DNA of 64,000 nt, from NCBI RefSeq assembly GCF_024323335.1, contig NC_066581.1, positions 183,660,830 through 183,724,829 of the forward strand, read 5' to 3'. The notes beneath the pieces are model-generated. The model searched no databases. It was not told where the DNA came from and saw only the letters and a list, made by a program, of their open reading frames with translations. The stretch comes from Lathyrus oleraceus. Its lineage: Eukaryota > Streptophyta > Magnoliopsida > Fabales > Fabaceae. Of the stretch, positions 31,364 to 43,917 are shown in pieces. The number at the start of each line of letters is the position of its first letter. Positions within the stretch are counted from its first letter, which is position 1. A program made the position numbers and the translations under genes.

Positions 31364-32567
31364 ACTGTTGCAGAGTGAAAAATTATTGTTTTTAAATGTG
31401 GTGTACCTAATTGAGGGTTGGCCTATGTTGCCTATGGTGTAATAGGGATAAATTCCCGCTGTTTTGAGCAGTATATGCAATATTGAAATGTACTAATATT
31501 GTGGTTGTTGTTTGGCATAATCTGACATGCTTATGTGATGAAAGATTGATGATGTATAATGATGTACATGATGCTGTGGATGTATATATTATGCATGTAT
31601 GTGTGAATGGACTGTTGTATGGCTCAGAGTGTGAGCATATGTTTATTCTTGAATTATTGTTGATGTTGCATTGCTAGATGATTAGCATGCATGGCATAGC
31701 CTTCGGGGCTGTAGCTAATTCCCATAGTGAGGAATTAGTGAGTGAACCATTGTGGGTTTGTTGTTGATGTTTGCATACTAGATGATTAGTGTGCATAGTC
31801 TAGCCTTCGGGGCTGTAGCTAATTCCCATGGTGAGGAATTAGTGAGTGAGTCACTAGGTCTCAAATGAGTGGGACTAGTGAGCTTAGTAGCCGTATCTGG
31901 AGGGATCGGTGAGCTTGAACTATATGTTCGAGAATAGTCGGTACCGCATGTGTAGAGTCTCATTGCATAAAAATATGTATGGCGTATAATATGAATGGAT
32001 GTGTTCCAATATTATACGTGTGTTGTGTTGTTGTTAAGTATGATTTGAGATTATACTGGTATTGTATATTGATGTTGAGTATGATGTTTAAGCCAATGAG
32101 CTATTACTGAATGTGTATTGCAATTAGGGTGATTGATGTGTTAATTACTTGGCATTACATGTTGTTTTATAATGCTTATTATATTGATTGAGGAACTCAC
32201 CCTTACAACTATTTTTCAGGTAACGAGAAATGAGTTGAGTAGAAGCAAATGCTTGGAGTCTAGTGTAGTCTCCCTAGTGGGTCATGCTCTGATAGATGTA
32301 ACATCGGGCGGGAACACTTTGATTATTATTGTTGTTGTTATTGAACTAAATTACATGTGATGTTACATGTTTTGCATGATTGAGTTGATCTCTATCCGCT
32401 GCGTAATTGTGCAAATACTTTATATTTAAATTAAATAAAGAGCATGATTGTTATATTGTTTAAATGGTGTGGAATGTTTGTGTGACACCCTTGGTGCACT
32501 ATTACTCTGATTATATGTTTATTATTTTAATAAATTTTTGGGGTATTTTAGAAGGGTGTTACATTAG

Positions 32568-32579
32568 TGGTATCAGAGC
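32568..32579 (+). promoter_or_regulatory. Initiator-Met PBS of the Tekay element
   Basis: TGGTATCAGAGC, four bases after the LTR end, is a perfect match to the plant initiator-Met PBS. Confidence 0.95.
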
Positions 32580-32688
32580 ATAGTCGGTCGTGTCGAGTCG
32601 TAATTATTCTGTTTTCCCTGTACGGGATAGGTGTTGTGTAACCCTATCAGTACTTATTGTTTTAGTTTGTTGGGTTTTCAGAATAGAG

Positions 32689-35600
32689 ATGGCTGGAAGA
32701 GGCAGAGATGATGCTGCGATTGCTGAGGCTCTGGGTATGCTGGCTGGAGTACTTGGAGGGAATCCAAATGTTGTAGGAATGGGAGCTGCTCGTCAACTGA
32801 GTGAGTTCCAGAAGAACAATCCTCCAATGTTCAAGGGAGCATACGATCCAGATGGTGCTCAGAAGTGGTTGAAGGAGATCGAGAGGATCTTCAGAGTAAC
32901 TGAGTGTGCTGATAACCAGAAGGTCAGGTTCGGTACACATATGCTGTCAGAGGAAGCTGATGATTGGTGGGTTGCTACCCGCACTGAGTTGGAATCTGCT
33001 GGGAATACTGAGATCACTTGGGCTGTGTTCAGGGAAAGGTTCCTGAGAAAGTATTTTCCAGAAGATGTCAGAGGAAAGAAAGAGATAGAGTTTTTGGAAT
33101 TGAAGCAGGGTAACAGGTCGGTTACTGAGTATGCTGCGAAGTTCACCGAGCTGTCAAAGTACTATACTCCCTATAATGAGGCTGCTGGAGAATTTTCGAA
33201 ATGTGTGAAGTTTGAGAACGGGTTGCGTCCTGAGATCAAACAAGCTATTGGATATCAGAGGATCAGGGTGTTTTCTGACTTGGTTGACTGTTGCAGAATT
33301 TTTGAACAGGATTCCAAGGCTAGAGCAGAGAGCTATCAGCAGAGGGTTGATAGGAAGGGTAAGAATCAGATGGATCGTGGAAAACCGTATGCAGCTGGCA
33401 AAGGTTTTCAGAAGCAGAGTGGGATGAAGAGGCCTAGTGGGGGAGACTCTAGTGCTCCTGCTAAGTGTTATAGATGTGGTCGGGCTGGACATCGTGTTCA
33501 TGAGTGTACCAGTGCTGAGATGAAGTGTTTCAAGTGTGGGAAAGGTGGTCACTTGGCTGCAGAGTGCCGATTGAAGACTGTAACTTGTTTCAACTGTGGA
33601 GAGTTGGGTCATATCAGTCCCCAGTGTCCTAAGCCGAAGAAGGAGAATCAGTCAGGAGGCAAGGTTTTTGCTCTATCAGGTTCTGAGACTTCTGCAGATG
33701 ATTGTTTGATCAGAGGTACGTGTTATATTAATGGCTTTCCTCTTATAGCTATTATTGACACAGGTGCTACTCATTCTTTTATATCTGTGGATTGTGCTGT
33801 GAAGCTTAAGTTAGAGATATCTGAGATGCGTGGAAGTATGGTGATTGATACTCCTGCAAAGGGTTCAGTGACTACTACTTCGGTTTGTTTGAGTTGTCCT
33901 TTGAATATTTTTGGTAGAGATTTTGGGATAGACCTTGTGTGTCTTCCATTAGTGCAGATTGACGTTATCTTGGGTATGAACTGGTTGGTGTTTAACCGAG
34001 TTTATATCAACTGTTTTGATAAGACGGTGATATTTCCTGAGATTGAGGAAGGGCAGAGTCTGTTTCTATCAGCCAGGCAGGTGAATGAGGAAGTGGCAGA
34101 TGGGGCAGAGTTGTTTATGCTGTTGGCAACTTTAGAGGCTAAAGATAAACTGGTGATTCGTGATCTAGCAGTGGTGTGTGACTTTCCTGATGTGTTTCCG
34201 GAAGAAGTGAATGAGTTACCGCCAGAGCGTGAAGTTGAGTTCTCAATTGAATTGGTACCTGGTACTAGACCGATATCGATGGCTCCGTACCGTATGTCTG
34301 CTGTTGAGTTAGCTGAATTGAAAAGTCAGTTGGAAGATTTGTTGGATAAGAAGTTTATTCGTCCAAGTGTGTCACCGTGGGGTGCACCAGTGTTGTTGGT
34401 TAAGAAGAAGGAAGGTACTATGAGGTTGTGTGTGGACTACAGGCAACTGAATAAAATGACGATCAAGAATCGGTATCCTTTGCCGAGGATTGATGATTTG
34501 ATGGATCAGTTGGTTGGTGCGAGTGTATTCAGCAAGATAGATTTGAGATCTGGGTATCATCAGATACGTGTGAAAACTGAGGATATTCAGAAGACTGCTT
34601 TCAGAACGAGGTATGGACATTATGAGTATTCTGTAATGCCTTTTGGTGTGACTAATGCGCCTGGAGTATTTATGGAGTACATGAATAGGATTTTCCATCC
34701 GTACTTGGATCAGTTTGTTGTGGTGTTTATTGATGACATTTTGGTGTATTCGAAATCTGAAGAAGAGCATGCTGAGCATTTGAGAGTGGTTTTAGGAGTG
34801 TTGCGAGAAAAGCAGTTATTTGCTAAACTGTCTAAGTGTGAATTTTGGTTAGAAGAAGTTAGTTTTCTTGGTCATGTGATTTCAAGAGGTGGTGTTGCTG
34901 TTGATCCTTCTAAGATAGAAGCGGTATCTAAGTGGGAAGCTCCGAAGTCTGTTGCTGAGATTCGAAGTTTCCTTGGTTTGGCTGGTTATTATAGGAAGTT
35001 CATTGAGGGATTTTCTAAGTTGGCGTTACCGTTGACGATGTTGACTAGAAAGGGGCAAGCGTTTGTTTGGGACTCAAAATGTGAAGAAGGTTTCCAAGAG
35101 TTAAAGAGAAGGTTAACTACTGCTCCTATTTTGACGTTACCGAGTTCGTCGGAACCATTTGAAGTTTACTGTGATGCTTCATTGTTGGGTTTGGGTGGTG
35201 TGTTGATGCAGAATAAGCAGGTTATAGCTTATGCTTCGAGACAGCTGAGGGTTCATGAAAGGAACTATCCGACGCACGATTTAGAGTTGGCAGCTGTAGT
35301 GTTTGTTTTGAAGTTGTGGAGGCATTACTTGTATGGATCAAGATTTGAGGTTTTCAGTGACCATAAGAGTTTAAAGTATTTGTTTGATCAGAAAGAGCTG
35401 AATATGAGACAGAGGAGATGGTTAGAGTTTCTGAAGGATTATGATTTTGGTTTGAATTACCATTCGGGTAAAGCAAATGTAGTGGCTGATGCATTGAGTC
35501 GGAAATCATTACATATGTCTATGTTAATGGTTAAGGAATTGGATTTAATTGAGCAGTTTAGAGACTTGAGTTTGGTGTGTGAGAGTACTCACAACAGTGT

Positions 35601-37059
35601 TAAATTGGGAATGTTGAAGTTAACGAGTGGTATTCTGGAGGAGATCAGAGAGGGTCAGAAATCCGATATGCTTTTGGTTGATAAGTTGACTTTAGTGAAT
35701 CAAGGTCGAGGTGGTGAATTCAGAGTTGATGAGAACGGTGTTTTGAAATTTGGTAGTCGGGTGTGTATTCCGAATGTTATTGAGCTTAAGAAGAGTATTC
35801 TTGAGGAGGGACATCGTAGTGGCTTAAGTATTCATCCTGGAGCTACGAAGATGTATCATGATTTGAAGAAGTTATTTTGGTGGCCGGGAATGAAAAGAGA
35901 AATTGCGAGTTTTGTTTATTCTTGTTTGACTTGTCAGAAGTCAAAGATTGAGCATCAGAAGCCGTCTGGACTAATGCAACCGTTGGCTATTCCAGAGTGG
36001 AAGTGGGACAGTATCAGTATGGATTTTGTTTCTGGTTTACCGAGGACAAGTAAGAATTTTGAAGCCATTTGGGTGATCGTGGACAGATTGACGAAGTCGG
36101 CTCATTTCATTTCGATCAGAATGGATTATCCGTTAGAGAGATTAGCCGAGTTGTATATTGAGAAGATTGTAAGCTTGCATGGTATTCCGTCGAGTATTGT
36201 TTCGGACAGAGATCCTAGATTTACATCGAAGTTCTGGGAGGGTTTGCAGAAGGCTTTGGGAACTAAACTGAGATTGAGTTCTGCATATCACCCGCAGACT
36301 GATGGTCAGACTGAGAGGACGATTCAGTCACTGGAGGATCTTTTGAGAGCTTGTGTTTTAGAAAAAGGAGGTGCTTGGGATTGTTATTTGCCTTTGATTG
36401 AGTTCACCTACAACAATAGTTTTCATTCGAGCATTGGTATGGCACCGTTTGAAGCTTTGTATGGTAGGAGATGTCGGACACCTTTATGTTGGTATGAGTC
36501 CGGTGAGAGTGTTGTGGTTGGACCGGAGATTGTTCAACAAACTACGGAAAAGATTAAGATGATTCAGGAGAAGATGAGAATTGCTCAGAGTCGTCAGAAG
36601 AGTTATCACGATAAGAGGAGGAAGTCACTTGAGTTCCAAGAGGGAGATCATGTGTTTCTTCGCGTCACTCCGATAACTGGTGTTGGTCGAGCTTTGAAGT
36701 CGAAGAAGTTGACACCTCGATTTATTGGTCCTTATCAGATTTTGGAGAGGATAGGAGAAGTAGCCTATCGTATCGCCTTACCGCCGTCGCTTGCGAATTT
36801 GCATGAAGTTTTTCATGTGTCTCAGTTGAGGAGGTACATTCATGATCCGTCGCATGTAGTCCAAATAGATGATGTACAGGTGAGAGATAACCTGACTGTT
36901 GAAACATCACCTATGAGGATCGAGGATCGAGAGTTGAAGCAGTTGCGGGGTAAAGAGATTGCCTTGGTGAAGGTAGCTTGGGGAGGACCAGCAGGTGGCA
37001 ACGTGACTTGGGAACTGGAGAGTAAGATGAAGGAGTCTTATCCAGAGTTGTTCGCTTGA
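32689..37059 (+). CDS. Gag-Pol polyprotein of a Tekay-type chromovirus, intact
   Basis: A single 1456-codon frame. I chose ATG 32689 ([15 protein letters not shown]) because it starts the Gag homology; the same frame is open from 32590. Domains by residue: Gag capsid about 35-210; three CCHC knuckles starting near 260, 280 and 300; protease with [10 protein letters not shown] (D357); RT about 540-760 with VDYRQLN and FIDD (680-683); RNase H with D829, E866 and D891 and the VVADALSRK end; integrase with an HHCC finger near 1045-1090 and core D1112, D1173 and E1209 (35 residues between the last two, a DD35E arrangement); GPF/Y region (RFIGPYQIL); and a C-terminal chromodomain-like segment (VKVAWGG...VTWELESKM). 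Gag, Pr, RT, RNase H and integrase are fused without a frameshift, as usual in chromoviruses. It acts in cytoplasmic particles and then in the nucleus; the chromodomain tail is thought to guide chromatin targeting. Confidence 0.95.
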   Translation: MAGRGRDDAAIAEALGMLAGVLGGNPNVVGMGAARQLSEFQKNNPPMFKGAYDPDGAQKWLKEIERIFRVTECADNQKVRFGTHMLSEEADDWWVATRTELESAGNTEITWAVFRERFLRKYFPEDVRGKKEIEFLELKQGNRSVTEYAAKFTELSKYYTPYNEAAGEFSKCVKFENGLRPEIKQAIGYQRIRVFSDLVDCCRIFEQDSKARAESYQQRVDRKGKNQMDRGKPYAAGKGFQKQSGMKRPSGGDSSAPAKCYRCGRAGHRVHECTSAEMKCFKCGKGGHLAAECRLKTVTCFNCGELGHISPQCPKPKKENQSGGKVFALSGSETSADDCLIRGTCYINGFPLIAIIDTGATHSFISVDCAVKLKLEISEMRGSMVIDTPAKGSVTTTSVCLSCPLNIFGRDFGIDLVCLPLVQIDVILGMNWLVFNRVYINCFDKTVIFPEIEEGQSLFLSARQVNEEVADGAELFMLLATLEAKDKLVIRDLAVVCDFPDVFPEEVNELPPEREVEFSIELVPGTRPISMAPYRMSAVELAELKSQLEDLLDKKFIRPSVSPWGAPVLLVKKKEGTMRLCVDYRQLNKMTIKNRYPLPRIDDLMDQLVGASVFSKIDLRSGYHQIRVKTEDIQKTAFRTRYGHYEYSVMPFGVTNAPGVFMEYMNRIFHPYLDQFVVVFIDDILVYSKSEEEHAEHLRVVLGVLREKQLFAKLSKCEFWLEEVSFLGHVISRGGVAVDPSKIEAVSKWEAPKSVAEIRSFLGLAGYYRKFIEGFSKLALPLTMLTRKGQAFVWDSKCEEGFQELKRRLTTAPILTLPSSSEPFEVYCDASLLGLGGVLMQNKQVIAYASRQLRVHERNYPTHDLELAAVVFVLKLWRHYLYGSRFEVFSDHKSLKYLFDQKELNMRQRRWLEFLKDYDFGLNYHSGKANVVADALSRKSLHMSMLMVKELDLIEQFRDLSLVCESTHNSVKLGMLKLTSGILEEIREGQKSDMLLVDKLTLVNQGRGGEFRVDENGVLKFGSRVCIPNVIELKKSILEEGHRSGLSIHPGATKMYHDLKKLFWWPGMKREIASFVYSCLTCQKSKIEHQKPSGLMQPLAIPEWKWDSISMDFVSGLPRTSKNFEAIWVIVDRLTKSAHFISIRMDYPLERLAELYIEKIVSLHGIPSSIVSDRDPRFTSKFWEGLQKALGTKLRLSSAYHPQTDGQTERTIQSLEDLLRACVLEKGGAWDCYLPLIEFTYNNSFHSSIGMAPFEALYGRRCRTPLCWYESGESVVVGPEIVQQTTEKIKMIQEKMRIAQSRQKSYHDKRRKSLEFQEGDHVFLRVTPITGVGRALKSKKLTPRFIGPYQILERIGEVAYRIALPPSLANLHEVFHVSQLRRYIHDPSHVVQIDDVQVRDNLTVETSPMRIEDRELKQLRGKEIALVKVAWGGPAGGNVTWELESKMKESYPELFA

Positions 37060-37089
37060 GGTATGTTTTCGAGGACGAAAACTCTTTTA

Positions 37090-37101
37090 GTGGGGGAGAG
37101 T
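37090..37101 (+). promoter_or_regulatory. PPT of the Tekay element
   Basis: GTGGGGGAGAGT directly precedes the 3' LTR. Confidence 0.9.
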
Positions 37102-39072
37102 TGTAACACCCCGATAATAATAAAATAATTATTTGAATTGAGTTAATAATTTAATTATTAATTTAATTAAATAATTGGAAATTTTATTATTATTATTATT
37201 TTTTGAATTATTATTATTTTGGAATAATAATTATTATTTGGAAAATATATATAAGTTGGAATTAAGGAAAAAGTCCCATTGGGGGAGTAAAAACATTTCA
37301 CGTGAAAACAGAGAAAATCGTGAAAAAGGAAAAGGGCAGAGAAGAGGAGAAAGGAGCTGAAGAGCAAAGGTTGAAGAACGGAAAGGCTTGAAGCTCAAAG
37401 ATTCGCCGGATTGTTAAGGTAAGGGGGGTTTATCGTCGATTAATGGGTATTTTGGGATAATATGTCATGGGTAGTGATAAGCCGTTAATTTGACCCTAAT
37501 TGGGATTTGTAAATGTTGAAATGTTGTTGGATGAACTGTGCTGAAAGTTGAAATTAAATCGGTATTTGTGTGAGTAATGTTTTCCCGATCGTATAGCTGT
37601 TTACGGAATCGGAATCGGAGGTCCGGAAGTCCTCCAACGGCGGAATTCTGCATTCTGCCGTGTGTTAGCGCAGGAATTGTTGTTTGGTCTGCGTTAACCG
37701 GTTAACCCAGGGTGTTAACCGGTTAACACTGTATTGAAATGTGAAAATATTGAGTTTTTGCCTGCGTTAACCGGTTAACCCAGGGCGTTAACCGGTTAAC
37801 GCTGTTGCGTTTTGCCAGAAAGTGAGTTTTGCCTGCGTTAACCGGTTAACCCAGGGCGTTAACCGGTTAACACTGTTGCAGAGTGAAAAATTATTGTTTT
37901 TAAATGTGGTGTACCTAATTGAGGGTTGGCCTATGTTGCCTATGGTGTAATAGGGATAAATTCCCGCTGTTTTGAGCAGTATATGCAATATTGAAATGTA
38001 CTAATATTGTGGTTGTTGTTTGGCATAATCTGACATGCTTATGTGATGAAAGATTGATGATGTATAATGATGTACATGATGCTGTGGATGTATATATTAT
38101 GCATGTATGTGTGAATGGACTGTTGTATGGCTCAGAGTGTGAGCATATGTTTATTCTTGAATTATTGTTGATGTTGCATTGCTAGATGATTAGCATGCAT
38201 GGCATAGCCTTCGGGGCTGTAGCTAATTCCCATAGTGAGGAATTAGTGAGTGAACCATTGTGGGTTTGTTGTTGATGTTTGCATACTAGATGATTAGTGT
38301 GCATAGTCTAGCCTTCGGGGCTGTAGCTAATTCCCATGGTGAGGAATTAGTGAGTGAGTCACTAGGTCTCAAATGAGTGGGACTAGTGAGCTTAGTAGCC
38401 GTATCTGGAGGGATCGGTGAGCTTGAACTATATGTTCGAGAATAGTCGGTACCGCATGTGTAGAGTCTCATTGCATAAAAATATGTATGGCGTATAATAT
38501 GAATGGATGTGTTCCAATATTATACGTGTGTTGTGTTGTTGTTAAGTATGATTTGAGATTATACTGGTATTGTATATTGATGTTGAGTATGATGTTTAAG
38601 CCAATGAGCTATTACTGAATGTGTATTGCAATTAGGGTGATTGATGTGTTAATTACTTGGCATTACATGTTGTTTTATAATGCTTATTATATTGATTGAG
38701 GAACTCACCCTTACAACTATTTTTCAGGTAACGAGAAATGAGTTGAGTAGAAGCAAATGCTTGGAGTCTAGTGTAGTCTCCCTAGTGGGTCATGCTCTGA
38801 TAGATGTAACATCGGGCGGGAACACTTTGATTATTATTGTTGTTGTTATTGAACTAAATTACATGTGATGTTACATGTTTTGCATGATTGAGTTGATCTC
38901 TATCCGCTGCGTAATTGTGCAAATACTTTATATTTAAATTAAATAAAAGAGCATGATTGTTATATTGTTTAAATGGTGTGGAATGTTTGTGTGACACCCT
39001 TGGTGCACTATTACTCTGATTATATGTTTATTATTTTAATAAATTTTTGGGGTATTTTAGAAGGGTGTTACA
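37102..39072 (+). repeat. 3' LTR of the Tekay element
   Basis: 1971 bp, nearly identical to the 5' LTR, with the palindrome array at 37693-37871. It is followed at once by TSD copy gagat. Confidence 0.95.
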
Positions 39073-39077
39073 GAGAT

Positions 39078-39420
39078 CCTACTCGTCCAAGTTAAAAATT
39101 TGAAGTGTTGACAGTGAAATATTCATTATCTTTCCAATAAGAGATCCTAAATGTAAAACTGAATACCCTTCCTTTAAATCTTAGATACAAATTCACACGT
39201 AAAAACTTTATCATACATGTTATGTTTAATGTTGAGCTACATAGTAAGGAAGTTGAAGAAACAGAAAAGTGGTTGAATATTCTAAAAAGATGCCCTAAAG
39301 AAATTGAATATACTATTGAAGATGTAAGTTTGAAGGAAGCATTATTTTGATTAAAGAAGAAAAAATGGTCAATCTATTGACCTAAAATAAGTGTTGTGTG
39401 AGAGACAACTCACATATTTT
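39078..39420 (+). pseudogene. Athila-like protease-RT connector remnant
   Basis: This resumes the Athila frame after the Tekay insertion. Blocks resembling ELKPLPSNLKYAF and EETEKWLNILKRCPKEIEYTIED can be read with stops between. The RT domain that should follow is absent; the reading ends around 39370. This supports an internal deletion before the nested insertions. Confidence 0.55.
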
Positions 39421-40945
39421 TATTATCTAATTTAATGTTTAGTTTATTTTGTAGGATTAAGATAAAATTACACACGGAAGAAGAAACGAATAAAATTGAA
39501 CTACAAACGAAAATGACTCAAGAAATTTACAAATAAGGAAGACTACGGTCCACGCCTATGATGCATAGGTATGGGTATGATTCCCGATTCAGGTACCGGT
39601 ATCGATACAAGATACGACATTTAAAAAAAATCAAGATACGGGTACGTTAATAAAAAGTAAGAGTTTTCTTTGAAATATGTGAGTACATAAATAAATTGCT
39701 AGGTTCACAACAAAACATCACTATAAATGTTAAAAAAATAAAAAATAATATAAAGATATAGTAACGAAGAAATTAAAATACATAAATATACTACATTGAT
39801 ATTTTAAAAAATCACAAATTTCATTCGAAATTGAGTGATGAGAAAAAATGAAGTACCACAAGTACGGTACGTGTACCCGATACTAGTACTTCACCATTCT
39901 AGAAGTACTCATGCTTCAGAGGTCCATGCATAGTCGGCCCATAACCAAAAGAAAAAATATAATTTTGAAAATTTACTCCACTTCTCATCCATTAAATTGT
40001 GAGCTTTCTCTCTCCCTCTCTTGGTTTTTTTTCCATTGAGAATAATGTTTAGTTTAAGCATGAGAAGATTCTTTACTTATTTTTTTTGCTTTGATTTTTA
40101 CTATTTTATTTTTCTATTTTTGTGACATGAATAAATTCAATTTCTCCTTTGCTTGAAAATTACTAAGTTATGAAAAAAAACTTGATGCATGTGTAAGTAG
40201 ATGGAAAAAATAAAAATTCAACAGGGAAGCTAATTCTATGGTTGAAAAGATGACAAAATAATCTAGTCATTAGTTCGTGTAATAAGCCAATACAAAGGCT
40301 TGCAAAAAGAAAAAGAAAATTTTTCCCTTATTCCTTAGGCTCTGTTTTATTATAACTTGATTTGTAACTTACACACCAATTTTATTTTTAAAAATGAACG
40401 AAGTAATTTGGTATTATAATTTTTTTCTGTGAACCTTTTTTTTTTATTCATCAGATTATTTTTTTGCAAAATTTGGTTGATCCCCAATGTTTAGAATAAA
40501 AGGACAATCTAGCAAAGTAAGTAGGGTAACTCTCACCTGGATAGTCTTCTCAAAAGTCAGTTGAGTCCTAGAATTAAAAGAAGAAATAAAAAAAATTCTC
40601 AAGTAGATGCTACAGCGAGACAAAAATTTAGGTCTTATTCTATAAATTAAAATTCCCAATAAATTCATTATTATTTTCATAAGAGAAATGATATAAGGTT
40701 TATCATCAATCCTATGGAGAGACTTAGACCTTAAGGAGAAATCTTGGGGAAAGTCTTTTTATGAGAACCTATGAATTAAATGATTCTTGAATACTCTAAC
40801 TTAGGTCGTAGGTTGGTGACTCTTTGAAATTTGAATTTTCAAATATTTTCATGTGTTAAGTTCTTTTGAAAATGCTTGATTCTAATATTTTCCATTTAAA
40901 CAATTTTTTTAAGACAAGCAATGATTCAAGTATGGAGGATTTTGA
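39421..40945 (+). other. 3' non-coding part of the Athila-like element, with a possible unclassified insertion
   Basis: AT-rich, no gene seen. The segment about 39570-39935 differs in character: GGTATGGGTATG, GGTACCGGTATCGATAC near its left and ACGGTACGTGTACCCGATAC near its right are partly complementary, and ATGCATAG occurs at both edges (near 39560 and 39927). It may be a small non-autonomous DNA element, but no clear terminal inverted repeat is visible. From 39960 to 40945 I see only T-rich and A-rich sequence. Confidence 0.35.
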
Positions 40946-42277
40946 TAAGTGTTGTTTTAGTCATTCTTAACAGTTTAATTATGTCATTTTATTATCTATT
41001 TCTGCATAATTGTATCATCACTTTACTATTGTTTTGTTGTTTTTGTATTATTTCAGGAGTATGGAAAAGAATGAAGGATAATGGCCTATATTCAAGATAT
41101 TTGGACTAAGCATGAGATATTTCCGAATGTCCAAAGAAAAATGAGGAAGAATGAAGCGGAAAATGCAAATAAATATAAAGAAGCAGTGGGAATTACGGCT
41201 AGGCTATAATGGTTATTACGTTCGTAATTCCCCAATACCTCTTAACTATAAAAAAAATACAAATCCATGCAAAACAAAGAGTATTACGACCAACGGCTGT
41301 AATGCTTCCAGAATCTTTGTGTTACTTCAATTTTGTTTGTTACGAACTTTCCATTTTCCTCTATTACTGTTGTGTATTCAACCCACTTATTAGTGGTTAT
41401 TGGGGGATTAATGAAACTGATAGATATAAATATAAATATGCATGATTAGTATTTGTTTAACACACTAAGAATCATAAAAAAAATAGTTTTGCAAGAATCT
41501 AATATTCATAATTCTCTACTTTGCTCTTATATTACTCTACTGCAATACATGTTTTATTTTACTTGCTTTATTTATTCTATGTTTCCTATTTGATTTATTA
41601 TTCTTATGTGTTCATTATGCAAAAGATAATAATTTTGTATCAAATGCAACTATGAGCGAGTAGATTCCTATAATCTTAGGATTATGAGATTTGTCTAAAT
41701 GACATACACATTGTAACTCTTAGTTTCATATTGTGTCATGAGAAACTAAGAAATACTATGACTTTTAAGGTTTTTTTTTACGAATGTGTCTATGAAAATA
41801 GATACAATATCAAATATCAGTCGATGGGTTAAAAGGTGAAGACCTATATCTGACACGTAAAAGTTACATGGTTAAACTAATACATGAAAATATTTTTGAT
41901 TTAATTGAGAAAGTCTTGTTCATTGCAAATAGAATTTTTTAACGAGTCTTATCATTGAAACAACCGCGAAAATAGGTGATTCATTGATCTAAGGTATATA
42001 TAATTATAACTTTGAAAGGGGATACAATTTATATTTTTCTATTTAAAATTTGTAAAATATCAAATTCTCATGACAGAGTAGAAACGGTGACGTACATGAT
42101 TTATCTTAGATGAGAATAATAATTATAAAATTTATAATCTTCAAAATAACTAAACCAAAATATGTATTCTTTTTTAGCTAATTAAAACTTAAAGAAAGAA
42201 TCAATAATCACACTAGTTCCAAATGGAATAATAATTTTACTATATTTATATGAATCGTGCACTTATGGTCTATGACA
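40946..42277 (+). repeat. 3' LTR of the Athila-like element
   Basis: About 1.33 kb. The right end (TATGGTCTATGACA) matches the 5' LTR end (TTGCGACCTATCA). The left edge at TGATAAGTGTTGTTTTAG, just after a weak purine tract, is inferred because the 5' LTR is truncated there. It is uninterrupted, unlike the 5' LTR. Confidence 0.6.
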
Positions 42278-43345
42278 TAATCCATATGGATATACGGGGA
42301 CCTCTATGTACCCTATTTATGCTAGGTCATAAATATTTTATAACTATAGTTGATGATCAGAGTCGTGTTTGCTAGATTTTTTTATGAAACCTAAAATTTG
42401 AGACTTCTGAATTAGTTAAATTTTGTATAGTCTATGTTAAAACCCAATTTGACACCTGTCTTAAAATCATAATATATGAAAATGGACCTGAGTTTACTTT
42501 GAAAAAACATACATGGCTAATGGGATACATAATTAGGTCTCACCTTCTAGAGGTGACTCATGCTCACTTATTCAAATCCAACACCCCTAACATATTTTAG
42601 CCTCATGCTTTCTCTCAAATTGTTTTCATTATTAATAGGTTACCTTATAGACTTTTAAAATTCAAATCACTTTTTTAGTCAATTTTAAAACCAACCCTAG
42701 TTATTCCCTTATAAAAATCTTTGGTCGTTTGGTGTATGGACCCACTTCTATAAGAAATTGCACCAAACTAGACTCTAGATCTAGAAAATGAATCTACTTA
42801 GAAAATAAACATGGAGTCAAGGAAAATATTTTATATGATATTCATAACAAACACCTTTTCATATCTAGGGACACCCATATTTTGAAACCATTTTTCCTTT
42901 TACCTCTCCTATAACCTATACCAGGACTACACCTAAAGAAATATTTCATCCCAACTTTGACCTACCTCTAGAATACTTTGAAACTAATATTTCCAATACT
43001 TTACCTCCCTCCCATGTTCCCAACAACACACCTCATATATATTCCATATCTCCCATACTACTCGAAGATAACATGCCTCATCCTCCAAAATTTAAGAAAT
43101 CTAGCACGCACCTTCAGGATTATCATTACGCCCTTATCCAAACTAAGCACACACCTTTTCCTTTAGCTATATCAGGTAATATTTAGTATTCCTTGTCTAA
43201 TTATATATCTTATTATAGATGATCTAATAATAGAAAAACTTCATTTAAAGTTTATCTTCCTCAACTAAACCAACTTTCTATTCCTCTGTGATAAATGATT
43301 CCAATTGGAAGCAAGTTGTCCATGAAAAAATTCAATCCTTTATTT
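42278..43345 (+). pseudogene. Ty1/copia integrase-to-RT-linker fragment
   Basis: Reading across frames gives a copia integrase core (D-RGPL, VDDQSR, an ENGPEF block corresponding to the second D region, INRLP), followed by the proline-rich linker (PHPPKFKKSSTHLQDYHYAL) and a SLSNYISY and NDSNWKQVVHEKI block that normally precedes RT. RT itself is cut off where the next copia element begins at 43346. Numerous stops make it non-functional. It is unrelated in detail to the other copia copies here. Confidence 0.65.
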
Positions 43346-43870
43346 TGTTGAGAATATAATTCATAGTATCGAAGCTCGTTGTTGTCGAAACACCTAGGTG
43401 TCGAAGTATCAAAGTCTTGAGAAGTTTGCCTCAACATGGATTTTTTACTAAGGCCCAATTTTGTAGTGTTAGCATAATTAGGTATTTGGGCTTTTCTTAA
43501 GGAGCAAGAAAACCCAAAATCTATAAATAAGGAGTAACCCTTATTGATTGTAATACAACACAATAGAAGTGCAGTTGCACACTTGAATAAAATTCCCAGT
43601 TTGAGAGCAAAGAGAAACTTTGCAAAAAAAATTCTTCCTTTCTTCAAAACCCTAATCTTTCTTTCTTCCCCTATTCAATTTTTTTGCTTTCTTCCATTAC
43701 AATTATGCAACAAAATCTTGCAATCAAGGTTGGTTGATTCACTCGAGTGAAGAGTGAAGAACAAGAGGAAATTTGAACAATATGATTGAATCTTGTTCAT
43801 CAAGATTTGGTTCGGAAATCTCTATAGGTTTTGGTGAATTTCTTAAAGGGAAATTGGTAAATTTCCAACA
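43346..43870 (+). repeat. 5' LTR of the Tork-like copia element
   Basis: 525 bp; a TATA box TATAAATAAGG lies at 43522. The 5 bp before it (TATTT, 43341-43345) is the expected TSD, whose partner is outside the window. Confidence 0.85.
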
Positions 43871-43872
43871 TA

Positions 43873-43884
43873 TGGTATCAGAGC
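43873..43884 (+). promoter_or_regulatory. Initiator-Met PBS of the Tork-like copia element
   Basis: Perfect TGGTATCAGAGC two bases after the LTR. Confidence 0.9.
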
Positions 43885-43917
43885 ACTAACTGAGTGATTC
43901 ATAGGAAGCAAAACACA

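Larger units (their letters stand above)
30595..32563 (+). repeat. 5' LTR of the Tekay element
   Basis: 1969 bp, TGTAACACCCCGATAATAAT to GGGTGTTACA. A TATA box (TATATATAAG) lies at 30739-30748; six GTTAACCGGTTAAC palindromes at 31185-31363; the duplicated CTAATTCC hairpin near 31713-31840. Confidence 0.95.
30595..39072 (+). mobile_element. Complete Tekay-type chromovirus (Ty3), TSD gagat
   Basis: 8478-bp element with LTRs 30595-32563 and 37102-39072, PBS at 32568, one uninterrupted gag-pol frame (32689-37059) and PPT at 37090. GAGAT flanks both ends (30590-30594 and 39073-39077). By eye the two LTRs differ by two substitutions and two 1-bp indels over 1.97 kb, so insertion is very recent. 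All catalytic residues are present. It is the best candidate for a currently or recently active element here. A solo LTR of the same family lies 13 kb upstream. Confidence 0.95.
15893..42277 (+). mobile_element. Old non-autonomous Athila-like (Ty3) element split by four insertions
   Basis: Two diverged LTR copies (15893-23649 interrupted, and about 40946-42277) flank gag and protease-connector remnants at 23765-24116, 28672-30589 and 39078-39420. The leader at 23650 (AAGTTTTTGGCCCCGTTGG) corresponds to the AAGTTTTTGGCGCCGTTG signature common in Athila elements. No RT, RNase H or integrase is found, and the uninterrupted length would be only about 7 kb, so the element was coding-deficient. It has received, in unknown order, a Tekay solo LTR, a minus-strand copia, an Ale-like copia and a full Tekay element. 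Its left end is truncated at about 15893. Lineage is judged from gag and leader motifs. Confidence 0.7.

Noticed and set aside
30660..32360. Short frames in the Tekay 5' LTR, repeated in the 3' LTR
   Set aside because: They are identical because the LTRs are identical; none is conserved in the solo LTR at 15931-17922.
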